The notes: generated from the sequence alone by a model not told the origin. A DNA stretch of 64,000 nt from Plotosus lineatus (GCA_024760905.1 CM045745.1:4121282-4185281), one strand, 5' to 3'. Shown: positions 1 to 9,771, counted from the stretch's first letter. Program-made: numbers and translations.

Positions 1-936
1 GAGGTGTGCTGTCGGTGTGACCGACGAATTCAAGGTGAAAGTGGGACTGCATCAAGAGTCAGCTCTGAGCCCCTTCTTGTTTGCTATGGTGATGGACAGG
101 CTGACAGACGAGGTGAGACAAGAATCTCCATGGACTATGATGTTTGCAGATGACATTGTGATCTGTAGTGAGAGCAGAGAACAAGTGCAGGAAAATCTAG
201 AGAGGTGGAGGTATGCCCTGGAAAGGAGAGGAATGAAGGTTAGCCTCAGAAAATCAGAATACATGTGTGTGAATGAGAAGGACCCAGGAGGAACGGCGTT
301 GTTACAGGGAGCAGAAATAACGAAGGTGGAGGATTTTAAGTACTTAGGCTCAACAATCCAGAGCAATGGAGAGTGTGGAAAAGAGGTGAAGAAGCGTGTG
401 CAGGCAGGCTGGAATGGTTGGAGAAAAGTGTCCGGTGTGATGTGCGATAGGAGAGTGTCAGCAAGAATGAAGGGAAAAGTGTACAAGACGGTGGTGAGGC
501 CAGCGATGTTGTATGGCTTAGAAACAGTGGCGCTGAGGAAAAGGCAGCAGACAGAGCTGGAGGTAGCACAGATGAAAATGTTGAGGTTCTCTCTGGGAGT
601 AACGAGGATGTATAGGATCAGAAATGAGTATATCAGGGGGACAGCCCATGTAAGATGTTTTGGAGACAAAGTCAGAGAGGCTAGATTGAGATGGTTTGGA
701 CATGTACAGAGGAGGGATAGTGAGTATATTGGTAGTAGGATCCTGAGGTTGGAACTACCAGGCAGAAGGCCTCGAGGAAGACCAAAGAAGAGATTTATGG
801 ATGTGGTGAAGGAAGACATGAAGGTCGTTGGAGTCAGAAAAGAAGATGCAGAGGACAGGGTGAGATGGAGGCGGATGATTTGCTGTGGCGACCCCTGAAG
901 GGAGCAGCCGAAAGGAAAAGAAGAAGAAGAAGAAGG

Positions 937-938
<2 letters not shown>
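1..938 (+). mobile_element. RTE LINE copy A, 3' end with GAA-rich tail
   Basis: The short 3' UTR after the stop (CGACCCCTGAAGGGAGCAG, then CCGAAAGGAAAAG) ends in GAA repeats at about 919-936. This 3' signature recurs in reverse complement at about 3343 and 35563 and directly at about 54700, so it marks the family's 3' terminus. The tail runs straight into a CT microsatellite. Confidence 0.85.
2..898 (+). CDS. RTE-type LINE reverse transcriptase, C-terminal part (copy A, open at window edge)
   Basis: The frame is open from the window edge to a TGA at 896-898. It encodes the palm and C-terminal part of a non-LTR retrotransposon reverse transcriptase. The catalytic FADD box is intact (MMFADDIVICSE), followed by the thumb region (VEDFKYLGSTIQ) and the RTE-like tail (YGLETVALRKRQ, LRWFGHVQRRDSEYIG, RGRPKKRF). 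It would copy its own mRNA at a nicked target site in the nucleus. The N-terminal endonuclease lies outside the window. No stop or frameshift is visible in about 298 codons, so this copy looks younger than the others here. RTE assignment is by recall of the family; it could be a neighbouring clade. Confidence 0.85.
   Translation, partial: RCAVGVTDEFKVKVGLHQESALSPFLFAMVMDRLTDEVRQESPWTMMFADDIVICSESREQVQENLERWRYALERRGMKVSLRKSEYMCVNEKDPGGTALLQGAEITKVEDFKYLGSTIQSNGECGKEVKKRVQAGWNGWRKVSGVMCDRRVSARMKGKVYKTVVRPAMLYGLETVALRKRQQTELEVAQMKMLRFSLGVTRMYRIRNEYIRGTAHVRCFGDKVREARLRWFGHVQRRDSEYIGSRILRLELPGRRPRGRPKKRFMDVVKEDMKVVGVRKEDAEDRVRWRRMICCGDP

Positions 939-985
<47 letters not shown>
938..985 (+). repeat. 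(CT)n microsatellite
   Basis: About 45 bp of nearly pure CT dinucleotides immediately follow the RTE tail. Confidence 0.95.
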
Positions 986-992
<7 letters not shown>

Positions 993-1600
993 TGTTGCGG
1001 TACACATTCTCCTTCTGTGATTGTGGTAATTCTGATCCTTCTGCTTTCTGAGTCCTGTGGTCTGTCCTGGTGTGCTAATGCTGGCTGAAGTTCTCATCTT
1101 GGAAGTCCCCTCTTCCTGTTGATGAAGACCTAGACGGACCCCGATGTGCACTAACAGACTCTATACATGACTTTTCACTGATGGTGATACAAACTTTCCC
1201 CCACAATTATTTAGGATTTACAGTTGTAGAACCAACCGGAGGACATTTTGGACTGTCATGAATTCCTCAGATGGTTTATATCCTTATCCTTCTCACCGAA
1301 ATGAGGATGGGTTTCCCTTTTGGACCTGGTTCCATCTCAAGATTTCTTCCTTGCATCTCCTGAGGGAGTATTTTCTTGCCATCGTCGCCGTGGGTGATGC
1401 TCATTAGGGATGTGTAGGGTTTATAGGAAATGTTTAAACTCTTTTATACTTTGTAAGCCCTATTTTAACTGTTTACTGTATAAAGCTGTTTTGTGACAAT
1501 ATAAACAGTGCAGTAGAAATATAACTGAATTGAATTGAATAAATCTCAGAATCCTTATACTGTAATAGTTTTTGTTTCCACATAAATGTATTGGGAACAC
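986..1600. other. No gene seen
   Basis: Moderately AT-rich sequence without a convincing open frame, RNA gene or repeat terminus. Reading frames are short and stop-rich. Confidence 0.5.
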
Positions 1601-1604
1601 GGCA

Positions 1605-2540
1605 CATTCTATTCCAAATCAAACAATGAAAAAAAATAGATCACATTTGTGTTATTCCTTTCAAGAAATTGAAGAAAATTGAAGATCAGACTTAAAAAAG
1701 AATCAGTGTCCGCATTCTTTGTTACAAAGTCAAACATTCCAGGCCAGAATTCCAGAGCCTCAATCTTCTTGGTCTGAAACCAAAATATTTCCTGTTTACT
1801 GGTGTATTTGGTCCGTTGTCTTGTTGGAACCCATTTCAAGGGCATTTCCTCATAAGGCAGCATGACCTCTTCAAGTGTTCTGATTGATTCAAACAGATCC
1901 ATGGTCCCTGGGATGTGATAAAAAGTCCCGACATCATAGTATGAGAAACAACCCCATCTTATAACGCTTGCTCCACCAGGTTTCACTGTTCTCACAGTGT
2001 ACCGTGGCTTGAATTCAGTGTTTGGGGCTCATTTGATAAACTGTCTCCAGCCACTAGACCCAAAAAAAGCAATCTTGCTTTCATCAGTTCACAGAATGTT
2101 GCTCCGGTTCTCTTTATTCCAGTCAATGTGCTCTTTGGTGAATTGGAACCTCTTCACGTCTTTTTTTTCAGCAGTGGGACGTTGTGGGGCTTCTTGTCGA
2201 TAGCTTGCTTCACATAGGGGTCTTCTAATTGTAACAGAACTCACAGGTAACTTTAGATCTGCTCTGATCCTTCTGGAGCTGATTGGTGAGTGCTTGCCAT
2301 TTTTTGGGTCTTCAATCCATTCGAGTGGTAGTTTTTCACTTTCTTCCTCTTTCAGGTTTTAGTTGCCATTATAAATCATTTGTGATCATTTTATCTGAGC
2401 AGCCGAACAGTTTCTGCTTCTTTATATGTTTCCTTTCCAATCAAGCTTTTAATCAAGGTCCGCTGATCTTCTGAACAATGTGTGAAACGACCCATTGTCC
2501 CTCAGAATTTCAGAGAGAAATGTTCATAACCTGCAAGTAC
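1605..2540 (-). pseudogene. Decayed Tc1/mariner transposase relic
   Basis: Minus-strand frames rebuild pieces of a Tc1-like transposase in the correct order. They start with MGRFTHCSEDQRTLIKSLIG, then [28 protein letters not shown] and a TDESKIAFFG block with the first catalytic Asp. A longer open piece at 1609-1995 contains RTVKPGGASVIRWGCFSYY. Stops and frameshifts break every segment, and the part that should hold the last catalytic Asp/Glu is unrecognisable. No terminal inverted repeat could be placed. This is an old, inactive copy, from a different Tc1 subfamily than the one at 19.2 and 28.1 kb. Confidence 0.75.
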
Positions 2541-3130
2541 AACATTTGCTGCCTTCCTTCCTTAAATAAGGACGATTGGCTCCTGTTTGAAGAATGAATG
2601 AAGTCACTAATTAAACTCCACACATAATTTCGAACAATAACCTTTCAATTAGTGATAAAATTACACAGAATCAGCAGCATGTGGGTGAGAACTGTTGGTT
2701 CTGTTGGATTCTATTACAGTTGGCCCTCAAATTACCAAGACCCCTGTGTACGAAATCCCCGGATTATGAAAACATTTTCCCGAGTTTCCGTCCCCGAGAT
2801 ACGAAACAACCCCCTCTTACGAAAAGAAATTCAAAATTCAAACACGCCAATCAAAATTTCACACGAGTTGCTCTCTCATTGGGTGTCTCTCAACATCCCG
2901 CCCCGCTGGCCTCCCAGATAGAGATAGAAGGAAGGTTCACTCTTTAGTTTTTAGTTTAGTTTTTTAAGCTGTTTTAAATCAGTAAATGTTTAATAAATGT
3001 GGGCGCATTTGAGCTCATCTGGAATTCGGATCCCTCAAGGAATCAAATTAAAGTTGAGTTTGGCAAGCAGGGAATGCGCTTTGAATTCACGTCTTGTAGG
3101 GTGGCCCGCAGTGCGTGCGCACAAGAGCGA

Positions 3131-3181
3131 GACAGGAGAGAGAGAGAGCGAGAGAGAGCGAGAGAGAGAGAGAGAGAGAGG
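3131..3181 (+). repeat. (GA)n microsatellite
   Basis: A GA/GAGC run inside the MITE. The copy at 61 kb has the same run at the same internal place, so it belongs to the element. Confidence 0.9.
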
Positions 3182-3303
3182 GAATAACGCTTTAGTTTTT
3201 AGTTTAGTTTTTAAAGTTGTTTTAATTCAGTAAATGGTCAAGCAGGGAATGCGTTTTGTGGGCGTGGCCCGCAACGCTAGAATAAACATGTGCATTGTAA
3301 TGC

Positions 3304-3305
<2 letters not shown>

Positions 3306-3338
<33 letters not shown>

Positions 3339-3361
3339 TTCTTCTTCTTCTTCTTCTTCTT
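3306..3361 (+). repeat. (GT)n(CTT)n compound microsatellite
   Basis: About 30 bp of GT followed by CTT repeats. The CTT run is the reverse complement of the RTE GAA tail. Confidence 0.9.
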
Positions 3362-3706
3362 TTACTTTTGGCTGCTCCCTTCAGGGGTCGCCACAGCAAA
3401 TCATCCGCCTCCACCTCACCCTGTCCTCCGCATCTTCTTTTCTGACTCCAACGACCTTCATGTCTTCCTTCACCACATCCATAAATCTCTTCTTTGGTCT
3501 TCCTCGAGGCCTTCTGCCTGGTAGTTCCAACCTCAGCATCCTACTGCCAATATACTCACTAGCCCTCCTCTGTACATGTCCAAACCATCTCAATCTAGCT
3601 TCTCTGACTTTGTCTCCAAAACATCTTACGTGGGCTGTCCCTCTGATATACTCATTTCTGATCCTATCCATCCTCGCTACTCCCAGAGAGAACCTCAACA
3701 TGTGTG
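3343..3706 (-). mobile_element. RTE LINE copy B, 5'-truncated 3' end
   Basis: The minus strand at 3381-3701 encodes the last 106 residues of the same protein as copy A (MLRFSLGVARMDRIRNEYIR to MICCGDP), with an intact stop and family 3' UTR. It starts abruptly inside the reverse transcriptase, as expected for incomplete target-primed reverse transcription. It lies inside the MITE at 2717-4009, so it is the younger insertion. Confidence 0.85.
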
Positions 3707-4011
3707 TGTTAATAAAAAATGTTTAATAATAGTTTAATTAATAAATATGTTAATAAAATGGTTTAATATGTTAATAAAATTATTAAATGGCTTAATAAAT
3801 AATTTTCTTTTACTTTTAACACACATTTCATACAAAATTGGTGTACTTTTATCATTTTTAAAGAGTTTATGGGGTTTATTCAGTCCAAAGACTGGAGCCT
3901 TGGACCGAATTAGGCGTTTAACATGTAAGATGCGACCCCTACTTACGAAATCCCCGCTATACGAACAGGGCTCTGGAACAATTAATTTCATAAATTGGGG
4001 GGCCGACTGTA

Positions 4012-4060
4012 CTTGTAAGTTGCTCTCTGGATAAGAGAATTTGCCAAATGTTGTAAAGGT
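4012..4060 (+). repeat. SINE-like 3' tail fragment
   Basis: The motif TTGCTCTCTGGATAAGAGAA followed by TTTGCCAAATG resembles the CTCTGGATAAGAG-CTGCTAAATGC tail seen at about 17170-17200. It abuts the right end of the MITE directly. No head is recognisable. Confidence 0.45.
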
Positions 4061-5149
4061 AAAAGACACTGGCATGCACCCTTCTCTCTGTCTGCAAAAA
4101 CATGAAGGGCACCCAAATAAAGCCAGTGATTATGCACAGCATGGTTGCTGTTGGTGCTGCCCAGATCCTTCTCTGCCTGCAGAGGGCACTTGATCACACC
4201 ATTGCTGTTAAATGAGTACTGTACTGTACTCTGTACTCTACTACACCTGATAGTACATTATTTACCATGTACAAATATCGATTCCACCAAAAACACTGAT
4301 TGATCAGGTTAGATGCATCTGACTGATATTATTCTGAACACCACTGTATTTATCTCTCATTTATCTGTTATACAAATGTTTATGTATATTTATTATTTTT
4401 AATTAATTTTCTATTTATATTTTTCTTATTATTCCTGCTGTACTCTGAGCCATTGCATTGAAATTTCATTTTGATGTAAACCTAAATGATAAAGTCTGTT
4501 AATATCTGTGTACAGTATATACAGGACATGTGCTTCTAGCACTTTCACATCTCAAGCACAAAAAGGAAGCTCATCGCTTTAGTCTTGCCATCTTATCCAG
4601 TAATTATAAATATTCCTGTAAGTAACATTTTCTTCTGCATCTCGTGATTATTTTATACCAGGATCTAACAATGTTCTTCCATGTCACCCCTTCTACTCCC
4701 CCACCTCAATCTTTTTCCCAAACTTTTTTGTGGCTCTTGAATTTTGATGTCTCATTAACTTCTCATTAATCTCTATGTCTCATTAACAAATCTCAATGTT
4801 TTATTCAGAGGTACTTTCAAGATATTTACATTTAGCTGTTAACAGTTCAAAAGACGTGAATTTTTCACTCTCAAAACATCTATAATAAAAATTACTCTTA
4901 CTTCAAGCCATGGTTTCCAATACAATATTTTTCTGCCCACTTTAAATAAGTCACTATAACAAATATTTTGTTGTTGTTGAGAAGGACTTTGTTCCTATGG
5001 TTTGACATGCTCCTTTCCAAGTTTCCTTGCAAAAGGCAATAATGCATTCCTAGCTGGGATTTCTCCAGCCGTTTGTAATATGAAGGCCCCAATAGGGAAA
5101 GTTTCTGTATGCTCCCTCCCTGAGGAGGCCTGTCCTAGCAATGGTTCCT
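4061..5149. other. No gene seen
   Basis: AT-rich sequence with only short frames. I see no domain, splice-bounded exon or repeat end that I can support. Confidence 0.5.
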
Positions 5150-5235
5150 TTGTAATGGTTGGAGAAGTGGCTTTGGGACCGAAAGGTTGCTGGTTCAATT
5201 CCCAAACCATCAGGAAAATTGTGGGTGGGTGAGTG
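5150..5235 (+). repeat. tRNA-derived SINE head, degenerate
   Basis: The sequence GTGGCTTTGGGACCG followed by GGTTGCTGGTTCAATTCCC resembles a tRNA A box / B box pair with normal spacing. No clear tail or target duplication is visible. This is a retroposed head, not a tRNA gene: the acceptor stem is missing. Confidence 0.45.
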
Positions 5236-5588
5236 AGCTGCAATGAATTATTTAACCAAACGCTGATTTCTGAATTCATCCTGAAAATATTCCTGAATGA
5301 TCTAACTTGGCTTCTTTCAACAAAAGGAGCAGCAGCTATACACTTATTCTTTCGCAAACGTATAAGGTTTACACCCTGTCTCTCATTATTTTCAATCACT
5401 ATTGGCAGTGACAGCTTGGTTTCTCTCCTCGCCTAGCTGTTCCAGACCTCTTCTCATAGATCTAATGACAGAACAAAAAACAGTTAACTAAGTGGTTTAG
5501 GGTGTCTTGGTCTCAGATGTACTGTAGAATATTCCTATGCTTGAAAAAATTGTTCCGATATGCAGTAATTAGCCCAGAAGGCCTAGTG

Positions 5589-5668
5589 AGGTTTTGCACG
5601 TGATATCACAGGGTCATGTGACTCTTGTTTATCTGCCATATTGGACGGCATGATCCAGACGGCGCTCG
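5589..5668 (+). promoter_or_regulatory. Leader shared in inverted form with 7805-7885
   Basis: GAGGTTTTGCA, then a TCATGTGAC-like stretch, then GCCATATTGGACGGCA and TGATCCAGA. The same blocks occur in the same order on the minus strand at 7885-7805. The core is close to the YY1 motif (AAGATGGC on the other strand), which is common near vertebrate start sites. It could be a promoter, a terminal inverted repeat, or both. Confidence 0.55.
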
Positions 5669-5783
5669 CTCATTCAACATTGCGAAACATTTTAAAATAA
5701 GTAATAGTAGTTCAACATGACCCAACTGGATGTTGTTTGTCGGTTATTAACTTCCCCAGAGTGATAGAAAATAAGCAGTGAGT

Positions 5784-5961
5784 ATGGTTATATCATGTTG
5801 TGCTGTTGGCTCTGCGAATAGACAGAGGAGTAAACCTGCACTGTCATGTTATTGTTTTCCATCTGACTCGGAGAGAAAAGCCAAGTGGATCGCAGCGGTA
5901 AATAGGAAAGACTGGAATCCTACAGAATACAGTAGAATATGCAGCGAACACTTTGTATCAG
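5784..5961 (+). pseudogene. THAP-domain first exon, zinc site damaged
   Basis: The exon starts at ATG 5784 and ends at the donor CAG|GTAAAT at 5961/5962. Its 59 codons match the N-terminal part of a THAP zinc finger, a DNA-binding fold found in host regulators and in P-element/Kolobok-like transposases. Visible family features are MVISCCAVG at the start, FPSD (25-28), the conserved Trp (W35), W44-P46 and the second ligand pair C53-x2-H56 in SRICSEHF. The first pair should be C5 and C10, but residue 10 is Ser (CCAVGSANR), so zinc binding is probably lost unless C6 substitutes. No downstream exon is recognisable because a Tigger remnant and a SINE follow. Confidence 0.75.
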
Positions 5962-6063
5962 GTAAATATACATTATTATATAGGGCCGAGGGTGGCTATT
6001 GTCATTGAGGTAGCATCCGGTGAAAATAAAATTGATGCTATAAAGATTAAAAATATATATGTA

Positions 6064-6870
6064 CAGTAAAACCTCCGCTGACGAACGCTTAAGCTCACGA
6101 ACTTTTCGCCTCAAGAACATTAAATTTGCGAGCATATAGTCTCTGCTGACGAACTAGTTTTGGGCGGACGAATCAAACCACGCGGTCGAACAGCGCCACG
6201 GTGGCGGCCACGAGAAGCTGACGCACGCTCATGGCGTCACAGTTCGTCACCCCCTTTCTCTGAGTGCGGAAGTGGTTTGTGTTTGATAGACATTTTGGAC
6301 CATATTGAGTGTACTTTTGCTATTATGGGACCGAAAAAGACGCCACCACAGGCGGAGATCATTGAAAAACACGAACGAGGTGTGCGTTTGTGTGACTCAG
6401 CGTCCCAGTACCAGTACGCTAAGTCTACCATTGCTCCCATCCTTAAGAACAAGGAAGCTATTAAGGGTGCGTGTGTGGCTAAGGGTGTTTCCAAACAGTA
6501 GGCGTTTCCAAACACTCCTTCCAAACAGTAAGTCCCTCCCTCCCTCCTCCTCCCTCCCTCCCTCCTCCTCCCACTCCATTCCATCAAGCCATCAACTACC
6601 ATCACAAAGGTAAATAAAACCACTTTATTATACAGTACAGTTTATTTCTTTAATTACAATACAATAGCACATTTATTATACATAAAATAAGGTATATTTT
6701 TGTGTAGTTTTAAGGCTTATTTAGTAGAAAATTATGTTTTATGGGGACCTGGGAACGGATTATTCTCATTTTAATGGTTTCTTATGGGAAATAAATGTTC
6801 GGAAGATGAACTTTTCGCCTTACACACACTTTCTGGGAACCAATTATGTTCGTGAGCTGAGGTATCACTG
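6064..6870 (+). mobile_element. Internally deleted pogo/Tigger element, copy 1 (TA duplication)
   Basis: Left end CAGTAAAACCTCCGCTGACG and right end GAGGTATCACTG are inverted relatives of the ends of the copy at 12309-13055. Direct TA flanks lie at 6062-6063 and 6871-6872. Within each end are further complementary blocks (GAACTTTTCGCC on the left, GATGAACTTTTCGCC on the right). It retains only the transposase start and lies in the middle of the THAP/YqaJ-like locus. Confidence 0.9.
6325..6501 (+). pseudogene. Tigger transposase N-terminal fragment (58 codons)
   Basis: The frame runs from MGPKKTPPQAEIIEKHERGV to AKSTIAPILKNKEAIKGA and a TAG. It matches the start of the helix-turn-helix DNA-binding region of pogo/Tigger/CENP-B-type transposases. 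The rest of this domain, the CENP-B helix-turn-helix and the DDE nuclease are absent. A homologous 56-codon frame survives at 12659-12829. Confidence 0.75.
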
Positions 6871-6882
6871 TACACTGTATAG

Positions 6883-7226
6883 GTGGGCAGTGGTGGTCTA
6901 GTGGTATAGGGTGCTGGATCGCTAATCCAAAGGTTGGGGGTTCGAGTCCCACTCTCCACAAGGTTGTCACTGCCAAAGCCAGTGCAGCTAACTGGGTTAT
7001 CAAAGGCGGGCCATGTCTCTCACTGTCTATGGTGTGAGGCATGTAAAAGAACCATTGCTGACTTTCGACAAGAGTAGGCTGCAAAGCCGTCAGCGTGTTT
7101 CCGCCCTGTGATGGCCTGGCGAGCTGTCCAGGGTGTCCTCTGCCCTCGCCCGAAGTTGGCTGGGATGGGCACCAGCCTCCCTGCGACCCACATTAGGATT
7201 AAGCGGGTACAGAAAATGATGAATGA
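6883..7226 (+). mobile_element. tRNA-derived SINE, tail type 1 (9 bp target duplication)
   Basis: The tRNA-like head has an A box (TGGTCTAGTGGTA) and B box (GGTTCGAGTCC). The shared body is GGGTTATCAAAGGCGGGCCA, and the tail ends GATTAAGCGGGTACAGAAAA plus ATGA repeats. ACTGTATAG is repeated at 6874-6882 and 7227-7235, marking an intact retroposition event. Sister copies are at 49473-49827 and 53520-53862 (minus). Confidence 0.9.
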
Positions 7227-7356
7227 ACTGTATAGACTTGTGTATAAATAAAATATATGAATTTATGCATGCATTATAAGCAGTGATAATTGTAATGTAT
7301 TATTGCAGAAGCGCTTGTTTGTGTAGGTCTATTTGGGGATAGAATATGCACCTTAC

Positions 7357-7759
7357 CCGTTATGAGGTGGTCGTCTCTTTTCCCGGTTCCTGGCTCCCAT
7401 TGTTGCATACAGCTTACAAATCCGGCAACAAAATACTTGTAAGCTTCCATTGATTTGGAAGCTTTTGACTCTTTGCCAGTAAATGGTGACGGGCCGTGGA
7501 CAAGATATGTACAAAGATCCAAGTAGGCAAAAGCAGGAAGGGAAGAATGGTCGCATTCTAACACATTCCTAAACATTGACTGCGGCATTAGATATGGATC
7601 AGCAATCCCCAGCTGCTTAATTTTACTCAGATACCCCGCCCTCTGGTCACCTGTCAGATGATTGACAACGTCTGACAATATTATAGTGTCATTGCTTTTG
7701 CCTTCGACACTCTCGCATATTTTGCTTTTGCTGTCATTATCGGTTGTTGTTGAAGCCAT
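7357..7759 (-). CDS. N-terminal exon of a SWIM/YqaJ-type multicopy fish protein (probable transposon-derived gene)
   Basis: The exon begins at the ATG at 7759 and ends at a donor (ACGG|GTAAGG) at 7357. It encodes about 134 residues: an acidic/Ser-rich start, then YLSKIKQLGIADPYLMPQSM, DLCTYLVHGPSPFTG and SMEAYKYFVAGFVSCMQQW. From memory this resembles the region before the SWIM zinc finger in multicopy fish and invertebrate proteins that end in a YqaJ-like nuclease; many copies are thought to be mobile-element genes. No later exon is found in the intron remnant at 7227-7356. There are no stops, so this exon is better preserved than the THAP exon facing it. Function cannot be stated from one exon; the family call needs a search. 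Confidence 0.6.
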
Positions 7760-7768
7760 GCTTAGTGA

Positions 7769-7770
<2 letters not shown>

Positions 7771-7799
<29 letters not shown>
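7771..7799 (+). repeat. (GT)n microsatellite
   Basis: About 29 bp of GT lie between the leader and the ATG of the minus-strand exon, that is, in its 5' UTR. Confidence 0.95.
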
Positions 7800-7800
<1 letters not shown>

Positions 7801-7804
7801 CTGG

Positions 7805-7885
7805 ATCACGCTTGCCGTCCAAGATGGCGCATGACGGTATTGGGGCCATGTGACTGCAAAACCTCAATAACAAATCATCACTTGG
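7805..7885 (-). promoter_or_regulatory. Inverted counterpart of the leader at 5589-5668
   Basis: Read on minus: GAGGTTTTGCAGTCACATGG, then GCGCCATCTTGGACGGCA and GTGATCCAGAA. CAAGATGGCGC on plus is a good YY1-like core. It lies about 50-125 bp upstream of the minus-strand ATG, a sensible promoter position. Confidence 0.55.
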
Positions 7886-7899
7886 GTTCACAGTGGGGA

Positions 7900-8577
7900 G
7901 ACCATTCTTTCCATTCATTCCCCTCATACTTTCCTTGTTATTGTATTGAAGTGCACAGATGCTTTGAAGTCTCTCTGTAAAACAATAGATTCCACAGAGG
8001 AAGCACCTGCCAACCCTGCTTCAAGGCTTCCAGAAAGCCAGATACTCTGAGCTGTTATCTATCATAAATGATCAGAGCCTGTTCCCCAACTCAAAGGCAC
8101 AGAGGAAACTCCTGTGCACTTCCAGAGAGGTGCATGACAAGGGGCAATAAGTATACCCACACATACATACAGTATACTCTTTTGCTCAGGGAAACTCCAG
8201 TACCTCACCAGGAAATTCATATTCCGGAACCTGCCCTGTGTATAGTTGAATACAAACATTGAGTTGGTATCTCTCGACTCACATAAAAGCTCACGCTCTG
8301 TCCAAACCAGAGAGGTAACATGTCTCTAAAACCATTTTCTTTTTGGCAGACAGAGAGCAAAGATTGTACTCCTAGGGTGTTTGCATTTAGCCTAACCCAC
8401 AATGATAACAAATTTAAATAATTAAGTCCTTAAAAGTAAACACTGACTATCTCACTGGTTTAATTAATTTGCATTTCATTACTGAACACCCTCTGAAGCT
8501 TACTCTTTCAGGATGCTGAAAGGAAACAACGGTTATATAAAAGAATTACCCCGTGTAAAAATATCACAAACAAGTGC
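7900..8577. other. No gene seen
   Basis: Short frames only and no repeat terminus that I can place. Confidence 0.45.
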
Positions 8578-9771
8578 CCACGCTCACACCGGTCCCAAGC
8601 CCGGAGAAATGCAGAGGGTTGTCACAGGAAGGGCAGTCGGCGTAAAACTTTTGCCAAAATGCAAACCATTAAGACAAATCTCATACTGGATCGGTTGAGG
8701 CCCGGGTTAACAACGACCGCCATCAGTGCTGTTAATCAACAGGGTGCTGGTGGAAATTGGACTACTGTTGGTAGAAGAAGGAGAGCGGGAGGCGTGTCCG
8801 TGAGAAGAGGAAAAGCATGAGTTTAAGACTGAAAGTAGGGATTTTGAATGTTGGAACTATGACAGGAAAAGGTAGAGAGCTGGCTGACATGATGCAGAGG
8901 AGGAAGGTGGACATATGTGTGTCCAGGAGACCAGGTAGAAAGGTAGCAAGGCGAGAAGCTTAGGAGCAGGGTTTAAACTGTTTTATCATGGTGTGGCTGG
9001 GAAGAGAAATGGAGTCGGAGTCATATTGAAGGAGGGGTTTGTCAGGAATGTTCTAGAAGTGAAAAGAGTGTCAGACAGAGTGATGAGTCTCAAGTTAGAA
9101 ATTGAAGGCGTGCTGTTCAATGTTGTTAGTGCTTATGCCCCACAGGCAGGATGTGAGCTAGAAGAGAAAGAGAGATTCTGGAGTGATTTAGATGAAGTGA
9201 TGCAGAGTACCCCCATAGGTGAAAGAGTGGTCATTGGGGCAGACTTCAACGGACATGTTGGTGCAGGCAACAGAGGGGACGAGGAAGTAATGGGCAGTTT
9301 TGATATCCAGGACAGGAACACAGAAGGACAGATGTTGATAGATTTTGCAAAAAGGATGGAAATGGCTGTGGTGAATACTTTCTTCCAGAAGAGAGAGGAG
9401 CATAGGGTGACCTATAAAAGCGGAGGTAGGAGCACACAGGTAGACTACATCATGTGCAGGTGATGTAATTTGAAAGAAGTCGGTGACTTTAAAGTAGCAG
9501 TGGGTGAGAGTGTTGCCAAACAGCATAGGATGGTGTTGTGCAGGATGACGCTGATAGTGAGGAAGGTGAAGAAGGCAAAGGCAGAGCAGAAGACAAAGTG
9601 GTGGAAGCTGAAAAAGGAAGAGTGTCGTGTTGTCTTCAAGGAGGAGTTGAAACAGGCTTTGGGTGGTCAGGAAGTGCTTCCAGATGACTGGACAACTACA
9701 GCTAATATGATCAGGGAGACAGGTAGGAGAATACTTGGTGTGTCCTCTGGAAGGACAGTAGATAAGGATTC
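8578..9771 (+). mobile_element. RTE LINE copy C: 5' UTR and endonuclease half, 3'-truncated
   Basis: This copy keeps the 5' leader (GGGTTGTCACAGGAAGGGCA, then GAGGCCCGGGTTAACAACGA). It then has the endonuclease and linker, and stops abruptly near 9771 in the linker (SSGRTVDKD). Losing the 3' end is unusual for a LINE and implies a later deletion or rearrangement, not incomplete reverse transcription. Confidence 0.8.

Larger units (their letters stand above)
2717..4009. mobile_element. pogo/Tigger-type MITE with nested repeats (TA target duplication)
   Basis: It begins CAGTTGGCCCTCAAATTACC and ends with the inverted match GGGGGGCCGACTG, flanked by TA at 2715-2716 and 4010-4011. Subterminal repeats (TACGAAATCCCCGG near the left end, TTACGAAATCCCCGC near the right) also face each other. 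It has no transposase. An RTE 3' end (3343-3706) and GA, GT and TTC microsatellites sit inside. A second, truncated copy lies at 61136-61583 on the opposite strand. Confidence 0.8.

Noticed and set aside
52..1005. Long minus-strand Ser/Leu-rich frame
   Set aside because: It is antisense to an RTE reverse transcriptase with clear motifs and reads into a CT microsatellite. Similar antisense frames occur opposite every RTE copy.
6883..6965. tRNA gene
   Set aside because: A and B boxes are present, but no acceptor stem closes and the sequence continues into SINE body with target duplications. The same holds for the heads at 17.04, 22.2, 49.8, 53.8, 57.1, 58.4 and 60.3 kb.
5589..7885. Kolobok transposon assignment for the THAP locus
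   Set aside because: Kolobok elements should have TTAA target duplications; none is visible at the outer ends, so I left the superfamily open.
8993..9463. Host craniofacial development protein 2-like gene
   Set aside because: Annotation pipelines use this name for RTE endonucleases; the LINE leader and linker here show it is a retrotransposon.
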